The notes beneath the pieces are model-generated. The model was not told the origin of the DNA, did no database searches, and was given only the letters and a program-made list of their open reading frames with translations. Below are positions 1-11,900 of a stretch of DNA of 64,000 bases, in pieces. This stretch comes from Ectocarpus siliculosus (lineage: Eukaryota; Sar; Phaeophyceae; Ectocarpales; Ectocarpaceae). Each line of letters opens with the position of its first letter. The stretch's first letter is position 1. The translations under genes and the position numbers were made by a program. The stretch lies in assembly GCA_000310025.1 (NCBI GenBank), contig FN649746.1, positions 3,507,977 through 3,571,976 of the forward strand. Reading direction: 5' to 3'.

Positions 1-601
1 CACTCCGTGATGGTTCTGACGCGGAGTATGGCGAAACCAGGTCCGAGGGCGATGCAGAAACTCAAACGCGTACTCAGGTACCTGAAAGGTACGATATCAA
101 TCGGTGTACGCTACGGCGAGGACGCCGGAGATGGAAACGTCATTAGGCGTTTGTCGACTCAGATTTTGCAGGCGACCTAGACAAGGGCTACTCCACCACG
201 GGAGTCGTGTTGTACTTCGCTGGTGGACCGGTGGAATGGACATCATCCAAGCAGACGGTGGTGGCGACCTCTTCCGTTGAAGCAGAGTTCGTGGCTTTGT
301 CGAAGGGGTGCAACATCATCAAGTACTTCCGCCACCTGCTGGACACCATAAATCAGACTCAGGAAGAAGCAACCGTGGTGTGGGAGGACAACTCGGGAGC
401 TCTAAAATTAACTCGCAGCTTCCGTATCACCCCAAGGACGAAGCACATTGACGTAAAGTTTCACCACGTAAGGTCGCTGGTAGCTGATGGAGTCGTAGAC
501 GTGAAGCAAATATCGACGTCGCTTCAGAAAGCGGACATTTTTACGAAAGGGCTAAACCCGTCGGAGTTTCTCCGCGCCCGTGGCATGCTGTTAGGAGTTT
601 G
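1..601 (+). pseudogene. Ty1/copia retrotransposon fragment, end of reverse transcriptase and RNase H
   Basis: Frame 1 (positions 1-150) reads like the tail of a copia reverse transcriptase, with the AMQKLKRVLRYLKGT segment. The protein then continues in frame 3 with FVDSDFAGDLDKGYSTTGVV, so there is a frameshift near 148-150. The rest is a typical copia RNase H: the VEWTSSKQTVVATSSVEAEF block, the WEDNSGAL acidic site, a TKHIDVKFHHVR segment and a final KADIFTKGL motif, with a stop at 599-601. The fragment is cut by the window edge, so gag, protease, integrase and most of the polymerase would lie upstream. The frameshift suggests a dead copy. The family call is secure because motif order and spacing are diagnostic. 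Confidence 0.93.
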
Positions 602-857
602 ATCACCTCCCCTCTTCGTAATCAGACTTTATGTCTTGAGGGTTGGATGGTGTATGTGTGTGTATATGTTAGAAGAAAATTCGGGAGATTTGTGTCGAAG
701 GAAAATATATCGCTGCTGATGCAACGCAGCTGAGAAAGGCAAAACAATTGATATTGAGTCAGAAGTTCTTAACATGGATATTGTTTTCGAGAGGACATTG
801 AGAGAGAATTGGATCTGATGCATTGGTACTAGAATGACGTAGTTCTTGAGAGGACAT

Positions 858-1020
858 GTTGGAGTAATTGCGGTACAAGAACGACTCTATTCTACTGCAT
901 GGGTTTATGCGGTATTGTGAAGGCGTTGTCAAGTCTGTAACCGTCAGGTGAAGACAGCTTGGGCGTCTGTGTGGATAATAATATCACTCTGTGTGTTTGC
1001 CTACCTAACCTCGCATCACA
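858..1020 (+). repeat. Possible 3' LTR of the copia element
   Basis: This stretch starts with TGTTGGAG and ends with CA, the usual copia LTR ends. It lies about 250 bp after the copia stop codon and follows a short purine-rich run (GAGAGGACA) that could be the polypurine tract. The matching 5' LTR is outside the window, so the boundaries cannot be confirmed. Positions 602-857 show no gene. Confidence 0.3.
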
Positions 1021-1550
1021 TGCCAGCTACTTTGTAGCCACAGCTGAAGGAATAGCTGTACAGCAACTGCAGTGACAGTGCTGTTGCCTCAACACTTGCA
1101 CTTGCTGCTTGGCGGGTACAGCGGAATCAGGTACCATCGTAAGTGGTTGAGGCACCCTCCATGTCTTGTAGGTGTAAACTGGCGTTTCGTGGCTTGGAAA
1201 CGATACCACCATTCTCGATGGTCACTTTTGGCATACGTATTCAGCACAAACGCACAAACATCAACGTTTGCGAACTTTGGGGCACGTCCTCAGCCCGCTC
1301 ACCGCCGTGGAGCACAAGGCTTCAACAGGTTGCCCCAGTTACTCCGGAAATCCGGTGGGTATGCTCACAAAATCCACCATTACTTTTTCATGGGCCCACT
1401 CGTTTTCTACTTTATTCCCCCTGTTGTCCGCAATGTGCCCGCTTTGTCCACCTTTGTCCTTTTATTCTTCGGTTTGTTATAGTTTCCCCGTTCGGTGACG
1501 TGAAGGTCGATTATCGCAATCCCCCACACTACTGACAGTTTTGTTAATCA

Positions 1551-2130
1551 GCCCATGGGATACCCGTGGGTCACTCATGGGCCGCTCGTGGGCACTTCAT
1601 GGGCCGCCCATGGGCTGCCCATGGGCTGCCCATAGGTGACCCATGGGCATGCCCATGAGCGACCCATAGGCGGCTCATGAAGTGCCCACCGTTGGCACGT
1701 CAACCTAGAACTTCGCCACCGGCATATCAACCTAGAACTAAGCCACCTTCACATCGACATAGAACTTAGCCACCAGCGCCAACCTAGCACGTATCGTGTG
1801 GGCTTGGGGTTAGGGTTATGGTTAGCGTTAGGATTATTAGCCGTTAAAGTGCCCGTTCCAAAGCAGATAAACTATTGTTTAGGACTACACTCTGGTAGTA
1901 CACTGGTTCGGTTGAAGGGCTCTCATTGGTCGCCCATGGGCCTCCCATGGGTTGCCCATGGGCCGCCCATGGCTGCCCACGGGCTACCCATGGGCATGCC
2001 CATGGGTGACCCGTGGGCAACCCATGGGCAACAAAGTGCCCATGGGTGACCCACGGTTGACCCATGGGCCGCCCATCGGCCTAACCGGGGCGCCCATGGG
2101 CGGCCCATGGGTGACCCATGGGAGACCCGA
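1551..2130. repeat. Degenerate CCCATGGG palindrome array with an embedded 27-bp repeat
   Basis: Two blocks (about 1551-1682 and 1929-2130) consist of closely spaced variants of GCCCATGGGC, a self-complementary word, often joined by GC, GTGA or AC spacers. Between them, at about 1700-1790, a unit of about 27 bp (core CAACCTAGAACTTAGCCACC) is repeated three to four times. Most reading frames on both strands stay open through the blocks only because the repeat has no stop codons, so these are not genes. No open reading frame with coding character is visible from 1021 to 1550. Confidence 0.85.
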
Positions 2131-2139
2131 TTTTAGAGG

Positions 2140-4470
2140 CCAAAAAAAGGATACATTTCGAAAAGGGTGGGTCACATAACAGAAGAAAATGAAACTTTTT
2201 TAGTAGACTTCGGTGGGCATACCCACCAGAATATCGGACAAAATCGGGCAAAGCGTTGTGCGCCGCGACGGGGTGTGGCTGAAGGCGTGCCCGAACGTTC
2301 GTGAAAGCTTAAGTTCGTGCTGTATATTGACCCTGACCGTGTTGTTCAGGTGCTGGAATTAGGTTTTGAGTGGTTAGCCTCTGCCACGAGTGGTCTCTGC
2401 GAAGCGATATTTTCGAGTACCCACGTTTGTCCGAGAACGGGGTGGGTATACCCAGTTTTGTCCGAGAACAAGAAATTGAGACCTCAGAGATTTAGCCCAT
2501 ATCGCTGCGGCAACAAGGTGTAGACCCCACAATAGTGTGTGTTTCCCACGAGCGGGCCGGCCCTGTACGCGATGCCCTGAACAGACACGTATGAGTGTTC
2601 AACAACTAACAGGCGCACGAGGACCGGCGACTACGTAGCAGGAGAAAGAACAGCGCAAATCTTGAGGAAATGACTTAGATGCCTGTCCGCGACGGTAAAG
2701 TCGTGCCCTGGCGTACCGTCAGGCCAGCTGCTGCCGACTGATGGGGGTGCAACGCCCCAGATAGACAAGTCCACTTGCATGTTCCAGGACATAGTCGTGA
2801 GTTTGACGTTGACACCTAGGTTGCGGAATACTTTGCCGTCGGACATCTTCTATCGGTTCACCGGGTGCTGGCACGCGACAATTTACCGTAATGCTATCTG
2901 CGGTGGGCAGAAAATTCTGCTGTCCTCGTGTGAACGCGGCCCAGTTCGGTCCTTTGGAGGTGTTTGCGAAGAGTTTCGAGCGGTGTCGTCTTAAGCGCAT
3001 ATACCAAACTACCGCCGAGGTGTTGCCTTGACATCATTTTGTGGCAATCTCGGCAACCACTATTCAGTTGAGGCCAACGAGGGCTTGCGTGACAGCTGAG
3101 ACACGTGGGTACACAGTGAAGAAGTGATTTTCGAAGCATTCGAGCGGTGTCGGAAAAGTTGACAGCACCGGTGTCGTAATTAGCATCACCGTTCTTCATT
3201 AACCACTCACGCAGTACTGTAGGCCATGGATCGCATGGATCGCATGGCCACTAAGTGGCACTGCACCGATTCGGACGCCCGCAACAGGATTTGGCACAAG
3301 GCCAATGACGCCAGCACAAAATACTTGTGCCCTTGAAACGACAAGTCAACTACAGTACATCCAGATCTTGATCTAAGACCGGAACTCAAACGTTTATCAT
3401 CACATGTTGTCTAACGGACTTCTTATCATGTACACTGCTTGTCCCTCAATACGTTACACAAACACACTAAAAATAACAACACGGCAGGTGGCCAATGCTT
3501 GAAGTGGAGCCCCAATCAATGCGTGCAAAAGCTCTACGATATCAATCATGCCCAGAAAAATCGGGAATCTACAGCGTGAAGCTGTCGTAGCAGTTCAGTG
3601 TGAAGTACTGACAGCACGAAGTGGCCCGACCCTTTCCTCGTCAAGGAATAAACAATGACAATTTGGCCATTGCGCTCGCCTAACGATTGTGGCCAGCGGA
3701 CACTTCTCCTGCCGCAAAATACACCCCTTCTCCCCGCCCACTCAGAACATAAGACCCGCTCTTACCATCGAGTACGCAACGTCGAAGATCTAGACATACA
3801 GTCGAGCAACAATATCCATAGTTTCTATCCGTCCTCGTTAATAGAAAGCTACTTTCGAAAAAGAGCGTGCCTTTCTCGTGAAACGCCAAGAACTACTTCT
3901 AGGGAATTGTGGGGGTCGATTTGAAGGCGGAGTAAACGGCGATTTGACCAGCCAGCCCCTATCTGCCTCGACAACAGCATGACACACAACATAAATATGT
4001 GGTACATAGTAATACTCCGACCAATGGTCGCTGCAACACGTATCATTGCTCGTGAACAAGCGCTCAAGATCAATCACGCCCAAACAAAGAAATACGGGCA
4101 TACGCAGTTCACTCAGGCAGATATAAAGACCCCGTGACGGTGGCCTTGAAATGCAGGATGAAGAATGTTGAAAAAGGAGTGGCTTGACCCTTTCCAGGCC
4201 AATGAAGATGTAACCATGGCCGTTCGACCATTGCACTCGAATGGCGATTACGGCCAGTTTGCACTTCTCCGCCATCGAGGGATACCCTATCATATCGCGA
4301 CTGCACAGAGCCACTTCTTCAACCACAAATACCATCGGGTAGACCACACATGTACGTGGCGGAATCTATACCCATTCTCGCTGAAAGAACACTACAATAG
4401 CTACAGTTTGACAAATCGTACCTTAGACTACAGCACAAACCACACACTGCTTCCACACAGAGAAGAGCTT
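2140..4470. other. Stretch without a recognisable gene; contains a diverged internal duplication
   Basis: I see no conserved domain or convincing exon here. Positions about 3640-3900 and 4175-4420 are weakly similar to each other in the same order: a 'CCTTTCC..' start, a 'ggccattgc' or 'gaccattgc' block, then 'acttctcc'. This suggests an old tandem duplication of about 540 bp. Long minus-strand open frames at 3838-4347 look like chance openings. The deacetylase-like gene ends just to the right, so part of this may be its 3' untranslated or downstream region. Confidence 0.35.
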
Positions 4471-5903
4471 CTATGGAGTCGTGGCCATCGATTCCACGGG
4501 ATCAACCAGGATTTCACCTGCCAAGTCCTCGACAACGAAGCCTTGGTTGCCGGCCTCCTCCTCAATGTCCACCCTGGCGTCCTCCTGATAACGACAAACG
4601 TCAAGAAATCACACACGACATTGGAAACAGGACGACCATTCTATGTTGTTAGATATCGAGGATCGCACGAGCGTGTCTGCCAGCACTAGGAATCAGACAA
4701 ACAGTTAATCTTCTTGTTGAAATCCAAGGGCTGCCGACGATTTCACTATGGGATTGGATTGGTGCATGAAAAAATGCCGTTGCTGGAGTTGGAGAGAGAA
4801 ACGGGTCATGGCCAAACCGTACCCTTCGACTACGCCGTTTATTCTGTCCACCTCTCGTCACGAGGGAACGTTCTTCAAGACAACCAGTCTTTTTTGTTTC
4901 TCCTGCAGGGTCCCCTTTGTCTCGCATTTGGTTCTCTCGGGAACATGCCCGAGAGCTGGACTAACGGTTAGGGTTCCAGGATTCAAGAGTGAGTGTTTCA
5001 TGCAAACTCCTTGCGCGATGTTGTCCACCACCGGACTGTGGGATTCGTCTCTCGCTAGGTGAAGATTCACGGCAAATGGGAAAACTACGGCTGAGGCCCA
5101 TGGAATTTGTGGTAGCGGCGTGAACACTTGACTTCGCTAAAAATGAGTACTTGGCTTCGCAGCTCTAGAGAACCTGTACGATTTGGGCAAAACACCTACA
5201 CAACCCCTGCAGATGATGTGGCTATCACAGCAGCGACATGGGCAAGGCGTGACACCTTACCGCAACATCGACGATAGATGACACCTCTGCCTCAAGTTCT
5301 GCCTCCGCCGCGTCCTCAACGATTTCCTGTTCGGCGGGAGTGAGGGTTGCCTGAGGGATGGGGGCGAGCCTAAGGAAAAGGGCAAGGGCAAGGGCAAGGA
5401 CAAGGACAAGGGCGTGGAACACAGAACCAACATAGTGGACGCAGGGCGATTGCTAGGGGTTGGTACATCGGGAGGTCAGTGACGATGGCGATGGATACTG
5501 GACGGGTTCCAATAGACCGCGGCCGTACGCCACGCGGGTATTCCTTTCGAAGAAACAAGAAGAGGAGTGAGTTCAATCACACATGATTATGCAAGTGTCG
5601 ACTCCATGCACACCACGCTGACGTTAGACAAAATGCTGACAGAACGGAAGGCAGTTGAAGCGTTCGGCTCGCTACGGTTACGCGTAACGGGGAAACGTAA
5701 AATGGGAAAAAGTAATGACATGTCTTTTCGAAACCGTAGGGAAAGGTCTGTCGGGTACGAGGTATCACGCCGTGGACTCACTCGCTGACGTCGGGCTTGG
5801 AGAGGGTACCGGTGTTGAGGGTGCCGGCTGCAAAGGTGTAGGTGGTGTCGGCGCCGTAGGTTTCGGTCTTGGACGGTAAGAGGGTGCCCAACGTCGCAAG
5901 GAT
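4471..5903 (-). CDS. Deacetylase-like gene, last exons: C-terminal domain end and acidic tail
   Basis: Exon 5903-5782 reads ILATLGTLLPSKTETYGADT and ends with either a TGA at 5780-5778 or a strong donor (GA|GTGAGT). If spliced, phase 2 is met by an acceptor at 5369, giving exon 5369-5261 (LAPIPQATLTPAEQEIVEDA), then exon 4584-4471 (GFVVEDLAGEILVDPVES) with a TAG stop. Both tail exons are acidic, have good pyrimidine tracts and fit the phase. An extra small exon between 5261 and 4584 is possible. The tail has no domain I recognise. The short form ending at 5778 would already be a complete deacetylase-like protein. Confidence 0.55.
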
Positions 5904-8900
5904 CTGTCATGTCAACCACAAGCGGGGCCGGAGAAATACGTGTTATTGGCAATTGCAGACGATATTGGCGTTGGTGCTGAACACATGTGCCATCAGCATA
6001 GGTACTGCATCGCGTGGCTTCTGCGTGCCAAGCATCAATAACTCCCAGACCCGGAGCTTCGTACCAGGAACAACAAACGGACAGCGTACCTCCGCCGCGC
6101 TGGCTGTGGGTACTGTCAAGGGGATGGGGGCGCCGTTGTCGGAGGAAGTCTCGAGGGAGAAACCGGTAATGGCACCGGAGGGATCCTTGGTGGCCGTCAG
6201 AACGGCACCCGAGCTGTCGAGGTCCTCGTGCTGGTAGAAGTTGTGGCACAGATTGTCAAACTTGAGAGTCTGCTCCAGCAAGGTGAAGAAGAGGATCGGA
6301 CAAGGGACGATCGGCACTGGGTGAGTGGGCGTCGCCGAACAAGAGAGAAGGCCGTGTGTTGAGTGCTGCGGCCTAGCACGGAGCTGGGACGAAGCACAGT
6401 TACGTGACGTCACAAATGCGTGCGGGGATGCTATTGCGCTTTTCTATCCCCGTACCACAAGGGCCAAACCCAAGTCGAAGACAAGCACCCTCGCTCCGTG
6501 GAGGTAGTTTGGACTCGCAAGACCACGTCATGGAAACCGCGACGCTATCGGGTTCAATACCTGGATGGGGAAGGAACCCGTGTTGATGTACTTGGACATC
6601 TCGGCAAGGACACGGATGTACCAGTACTCGAGCAGCGAAGGGTCGTTGGTGGGCCTAGGGCTGACGTACATCGGGTCCGACGTGTCGGTTGTCCAAGTCG
6701 TGCTGATGACATTCGCCTGGTGGAACATGTACTTGTCCCTTTCATGACAAGTACAGAGGCCGGGGAGGGGGGAAGAGGTCGATGGCGTTTAGAAGCAAGC
6801 CCATTACACAACGTCGAAGAACCGAGAGCCCTAGACCAAGTCTCCGAGTCTAAAAACTGCGAACGGAAGGTGGTCCGCTTTGGCATTGAGGGCTCACTCA
6901 ATTTCACGCGAAATGGTCTACCCGCCCCGAACTTGTGCGTGCAGTTTCAAGAGTCCAAGGTTCGAAACACTGCGAACCACAACCCTAACCGCTGACTCGC
7001 GAGACCGACCACGCACACCTCCGTCCGGTGAGAATGTAGCGGGTGGTAGTTCGCTCCTCCGTCTGGAACAGAGCTTCGAGCGGTCCGATCGACGGGTCGG
7101 AAGAAGCAACATCGTTGAAGCTCTGCGTGCCTGAAGGGCAAGCAGAGCAGGTTCCCTGCGTTGCACACCGGACGCGTTTAGGCGGGTTAGGATTGGTGCA
7201 TACCTTGGGTTAGATACTCGGCAAAAATGTTCAAAGAGTGTCATATTAATACTGCATAGCATCGTCTCGTCTTGGTCGGCCAAAAACCACCCGCATTTCT
7301 TCTCACAGCGAAGCAAAGGGTAGGGCACGTACAAAGGGAAGGGCACGTACAAAGGGAAGGGCACGTACAAGGACGACCGAACGGAAAGCATGGGCATGCG
7401 AGGTAGCGGGCCATCTCTCCTCCGTTCGTCACACCAATACGCCAGAATCGGGTTCCCGTTTGACATGCACACCTGAGGGTTAGCAGGGTTGAGGTCCGCG
7501 CAGCCGCACACGTCGCGACGAATCTTCTCGTTCTCGTCGATGAGGCACTGAGCAGGAGGTCGCGGACGAAGCACACAAGTGGGGTAAGTGTTTCTCTCAG
7601 TGTCACACCATAGACGTCATTCATCCCGCTCGTGTTGCAGTCGTTGCAAGCAATCTCAGTCCTTGTAGCCAGGCCCTGCCACGGGCTTGACTCATCTAAT
7701 GACGGCCTTTCTTTTCCAAGGGCACCATAATCTCTCTTTCTCTCTGTCTCTTTCGCTCACTCTCTTCTACCCTCTCCGTTAACACAACCTTTTGCCGCAA
7801 TGTCCCAAGTTGTATGTACGCGCAAGGAGTGGAAAAACAAAAACGGAAGCACCGAGCTACATGTCCAAATGCACATTGTACCTGGCCGGTGACGCAGTTG
7901 TAGTACACGTTCGTGGCAAAGCGAGGGACGATCTGCATTCCGGCATAACCTGTGAAATCGAGTGAGTACCACATTGAGAGGGGTTTGGAGCGGGAAACTA
8001 CTACTTCATGGACAGCGACCGGATAATGTTTTGGGGGATTCTCACTTCTCCCTTCGGATCCTCGCCTTCAAAATGGTCCCCGGGTGCTTGCTTCCTTCAA
8101 GCCACCAATCAACTGTTCCAGATGCAAACACGCGGTATCAATTGTGCCATCCAATAGAGATGGGACTTGTTGTGCATCTGCAAGAAAACCACGAAACCAT
8201 TGTCGAAATCCCCCAAAAAACAATGACGCCCAGCTATTCGCGACAAACAAAACGGTGAATTGATCTCCGCCTTCTAAAGTGAAGGGGGCTGGAGAACTCC
8301 ACCATGACCACAGGCCAACCGCACCAGCGGCCCCAACAACTTTTCGTTCTCACCATTGGTGCCGACCGTGGTGGTCATGGAGTGGAACTGGTTGTTCTCG
8401 TTAATAAGTGACACCGCCGTTAGTGGGGCTCCGCTGTAGGTGTTGTCCCCGGGGTAGCACTTCATGAGGTTCTCATCGCCGGACTGGAGGCAGTTGGGGT
8501 TGAACAGCCCCGTGATGCCCGGGCTCGTCATGCTGCGCCAGTTGTAGTTGTCGTTGTCGAACATGCCGAACATTACACCCAGGCGCACGTTGCCTGAGCA
8601 AGGCGTTACCGGCCGCGGGTGGGCGAAACTTCAGATGTTGCTGACGCTTCCGACAAGGCTATGACCTCAAAGTCATTACTCCCACAAACATACGTACACA
8701 TGCAACGGCATTCGACAGTTATGTACATCTCGATATGACGACGTCACTAGATACGAGAGAGGATTCTTCCCGCCAGCCACCGACCGCAGACCACACCCAC
8801 CTCCGTCTTCGATGTCGCAGTCGTTTTTGCCAAGGTTGTCGCGAGACAGGTGAGTCAAGGTGTGGCTCTGCCAGAAGAAGGCATCGAGGTCGGCTTGAAC

Positions 8901-11900
8901 GCGGGCCAGCAGATCGTCAGAAGAGAACAGACCGGCGTCGTAGTCGTCTTGCATCCCCTGCTCTCCAGCGGCCGGGTTGAACTGGATGCTCAGCCAGTTG
9001 GGATCGCTTATTTGGGGGATACCTGAGGGACGTTCAGAGGCGTCGGTGTGTAAGTGGCATCATGATTCAGTGATCCATGAGAGTTGACTCTTGCTGACGG
9101 AGTGCACGGAATCAAGATCGGTTGAGATTGATTGCTGATGCAAGGGAACGCACCTGTGCTCGGGTTCGGCGGATCACCCTTAGGGAGAAGGCCCATATCA
9201 GCGGCAGCACCCACCCAGCTCCTCCGGGTTGATCCCACCTGTGCAGTATCGCGACATAACACCAAGATGAAGAGGACGAAACCTCTCAACAGATGAAGTA
9301 ATTTACCTATCCAGCTGTCACCTCTGGACAATGTTTCGCTATTCTCACCACCTCGTGTGTGTGTGTGTGTGTCGCGCGCGTCTTACCTAGCGCTTGGACA
9401 ACCAACCCGCATACACGACGCAGTTGAAACGTGCCTGGGCTATATCAACCGCCAGCGCACTTCTTCTCGCTATCGTTGTCACCTTGTCGAGGACACCAAG
9501 GCCGTTGAAGGCGTGCTCTGTCTTGACCGACGCGCCGTACTCGGTGTTGAACGCCGCTTCCGAGTTCTGGAACTTTTGGAGGTCGGCTCCCGAAAGCCTC
9601 TCCTGCGTGGCGTTGAAAAAAGCACCACCACCAAGCCGAATACATTCGCGTATGACACGAGGACCAAGAGCCAGCAGGTAATAGGTGGAAATCGGCACTC
9701 AAACTCCAGACGTGCAACAGGAGCCGGAGGATTCCTTTTGGCAGGCAGCGTTGCCGCCAAAGGAGGGAAGAGATGCAGGTCTTCAACAATGTAATATGTA
9801 GAAAAATGCTTCCTTCACCCCGACTGTCATGCGTTCTTCTTCGCCTCTCGTGTTCAAAACGCTTGGAGGGCGCCGGCGACCCTTCCATCTCTGCATCCCC
9901 AAGGGCCAAGAGCAAAAAACAAATGCTGCACGCATCGATAACATCGAACTACAATACAATAGTCTCACCTCCGGGCCGAAGAAGGACGGAGGGTCATAAA
10001 TCCAGACGCCTGGAGGCGTGACATGTCAACAAACGGCGGTGTGATACTGTTTGTGGCATATGTCTCCTTCAGCTAAATACTCGAAGGGTACATCTGCGCC
10101 CCAGTAGGTAGCCCCGCCTCCGTACCGACGAATCTCTTGTTCACGAGGCTCACCTTAGTGTCTCCCGGCAAGAAATCGAAAGATGAAGCAAGTGTTCCAA
10201 TGTCAGCTTCACGGAAGAACGAGCTTGAGAAATTTCGTTCAGGCGCTTTTTCAAGGGTAATCCAGGCTATGTGTTCTGCCGATTTTACTCTAGTTCGACG
10301 TGGTATCTAGTCTCTACCACTGTTGTCGACGACTCGTGCCCCCAGGCGAAAAGAAGCGATTGCCAGATTGCCAATATCCCCCCCAAGTCTGGCGTTGTTG
10401 GCCGCGTCTTGGCTACGTTCGTCCGCGGATAAAAAACAATAAAAATAGTAAAAAATTCAGGTTGTTCTACACTTTTTCTGCTTGGGGCCGCCGAACCACA
10501 CCCACCTGTTGAGAGGAACAGATCGTCCACGACACCCCCCAGGTAGAAGCGACGCTCTCCCTGGGAAGAGGAAAAATACGCCAGCAGATACGAGGTTTCG
10601 GGTAAGCTTATGCGCCGGCCGTGTGCGAACGAACGACGTTGAGGTGGAAGGTTGACACTCAAGTTGTGAAGGTTGTCGGTCGACTACATGTATACCAGAG
10701 GTCACGAAGTACAAGTATTCCGTCGCAGGCACTACAGTACGGACGTTGTAGAAAAAGCGGTAACCCCACGAGTCGCTTGATAGTCAACGCCAACACTCGT
10801 GTGCCCATGCGCAGTTTTTGGGTGCAGTTGTCGCAAGGCATGTCTCTTGCCTGGAAAATGCCCCTGGTACCCCACTCGGAAATGAAGTGGCCCCACGCCC
10901 AAGATCCTGTGTCGAACCACGCCAGACTGATGAAAACGTGCATCTCCTCCAGACCGTCGGCTCCGATGTACTCGACGATAGCAGCGCTTTGAGGGTTGGT
11001 AACGCCTGCAAGCACCCCCCCGATGGCGTCACCATTGTCGTCTGCGTACCTGATGGTGGTGGAAAGGCAGATAGACGATAGTGCACGAGTGGGGCCAGTC
11101 CGTTGGTGTTCAAGAGGCATGGGCCTTCATGCCGAACGCTGAAACCAACGCGGAACCACATCAGTAGAGACATACACAAATGATTTGGATAGCATGCTGT
11201 AGACGTATGTAAGCATATCGGTATCTGCCTAACGCCCTAGTCGAGGTAGAGGGCTGCTCCCAACCACGAAAAGTGGTGTCGGCACTGACCTGCGTATCCC
11301 AGCCCCACGAGTCAGGGAACAACACCGGGCTTCAACGCAGCAAGGTGTATGATCACTCACTGTGCCAAGATGCTGACGCCGGCCGGGAGAGTATCTACCG
11401 TCGTAACGACCGGTCTGTTGAACAGGTTGTTTTGAGTGGGATCCGTCAGCATGTCCGCGGGGGCGATGCTGTCCGTCGACCCGCCTGCGCGTGGTGAATA
11501 TAGCAAGAAGCCGTTGGGGTTAGCTGAATTGGAGGGGAAAACATGTGGAAATGTACCTTTGGTGGGCACCCCGCGAGCATGCATTGTGAGGGTTCCGCCA
11601 GCTCTAGGTAAAGGTGCTTTTCCTCAAGCATGAGAACAGGTTGCTAGACGCTAGACCCTCGTGCACACCTGTCCGCTTGACCCTCGGCGCCCCCACGAAA
11701 GGTTGGTCGAAGTTAGACTGCATGCCCAGCCTGGCTTGGACTTCCGTGTCGAGAATGGTGTCGGCGATGTCGAAGTATACGATCCGGACCTGGCGGGAAG
11801 GAGTCACGGGGCGAGCAAAAATAACAGTTGAGACGCAAGGGTTGCCTAACGGACAGAGACAGGTGCGAAGACTGTAGCGGTTGCCTGGAGCCGCCGGGCC

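Noticed and set aside
1800-1840. GGGTTAGGGTTATGG-like telomeric words
   Set aside because: Only two or three degenerate units; too short for a telomere or a telomeric insertion.
1798-2179. Overlapping open frames on both strands rich in Met-Gly-Pro-Trp-His
   Set aside because: Produced by the CCCATGGG repeat, which contains no stop codons in most frames.
4165-4689. 174-codon plus-strand open frame
   Set aside because: It is antisense to the last exon of the deacetylase-like gene and has no domain or coding bias I can see.
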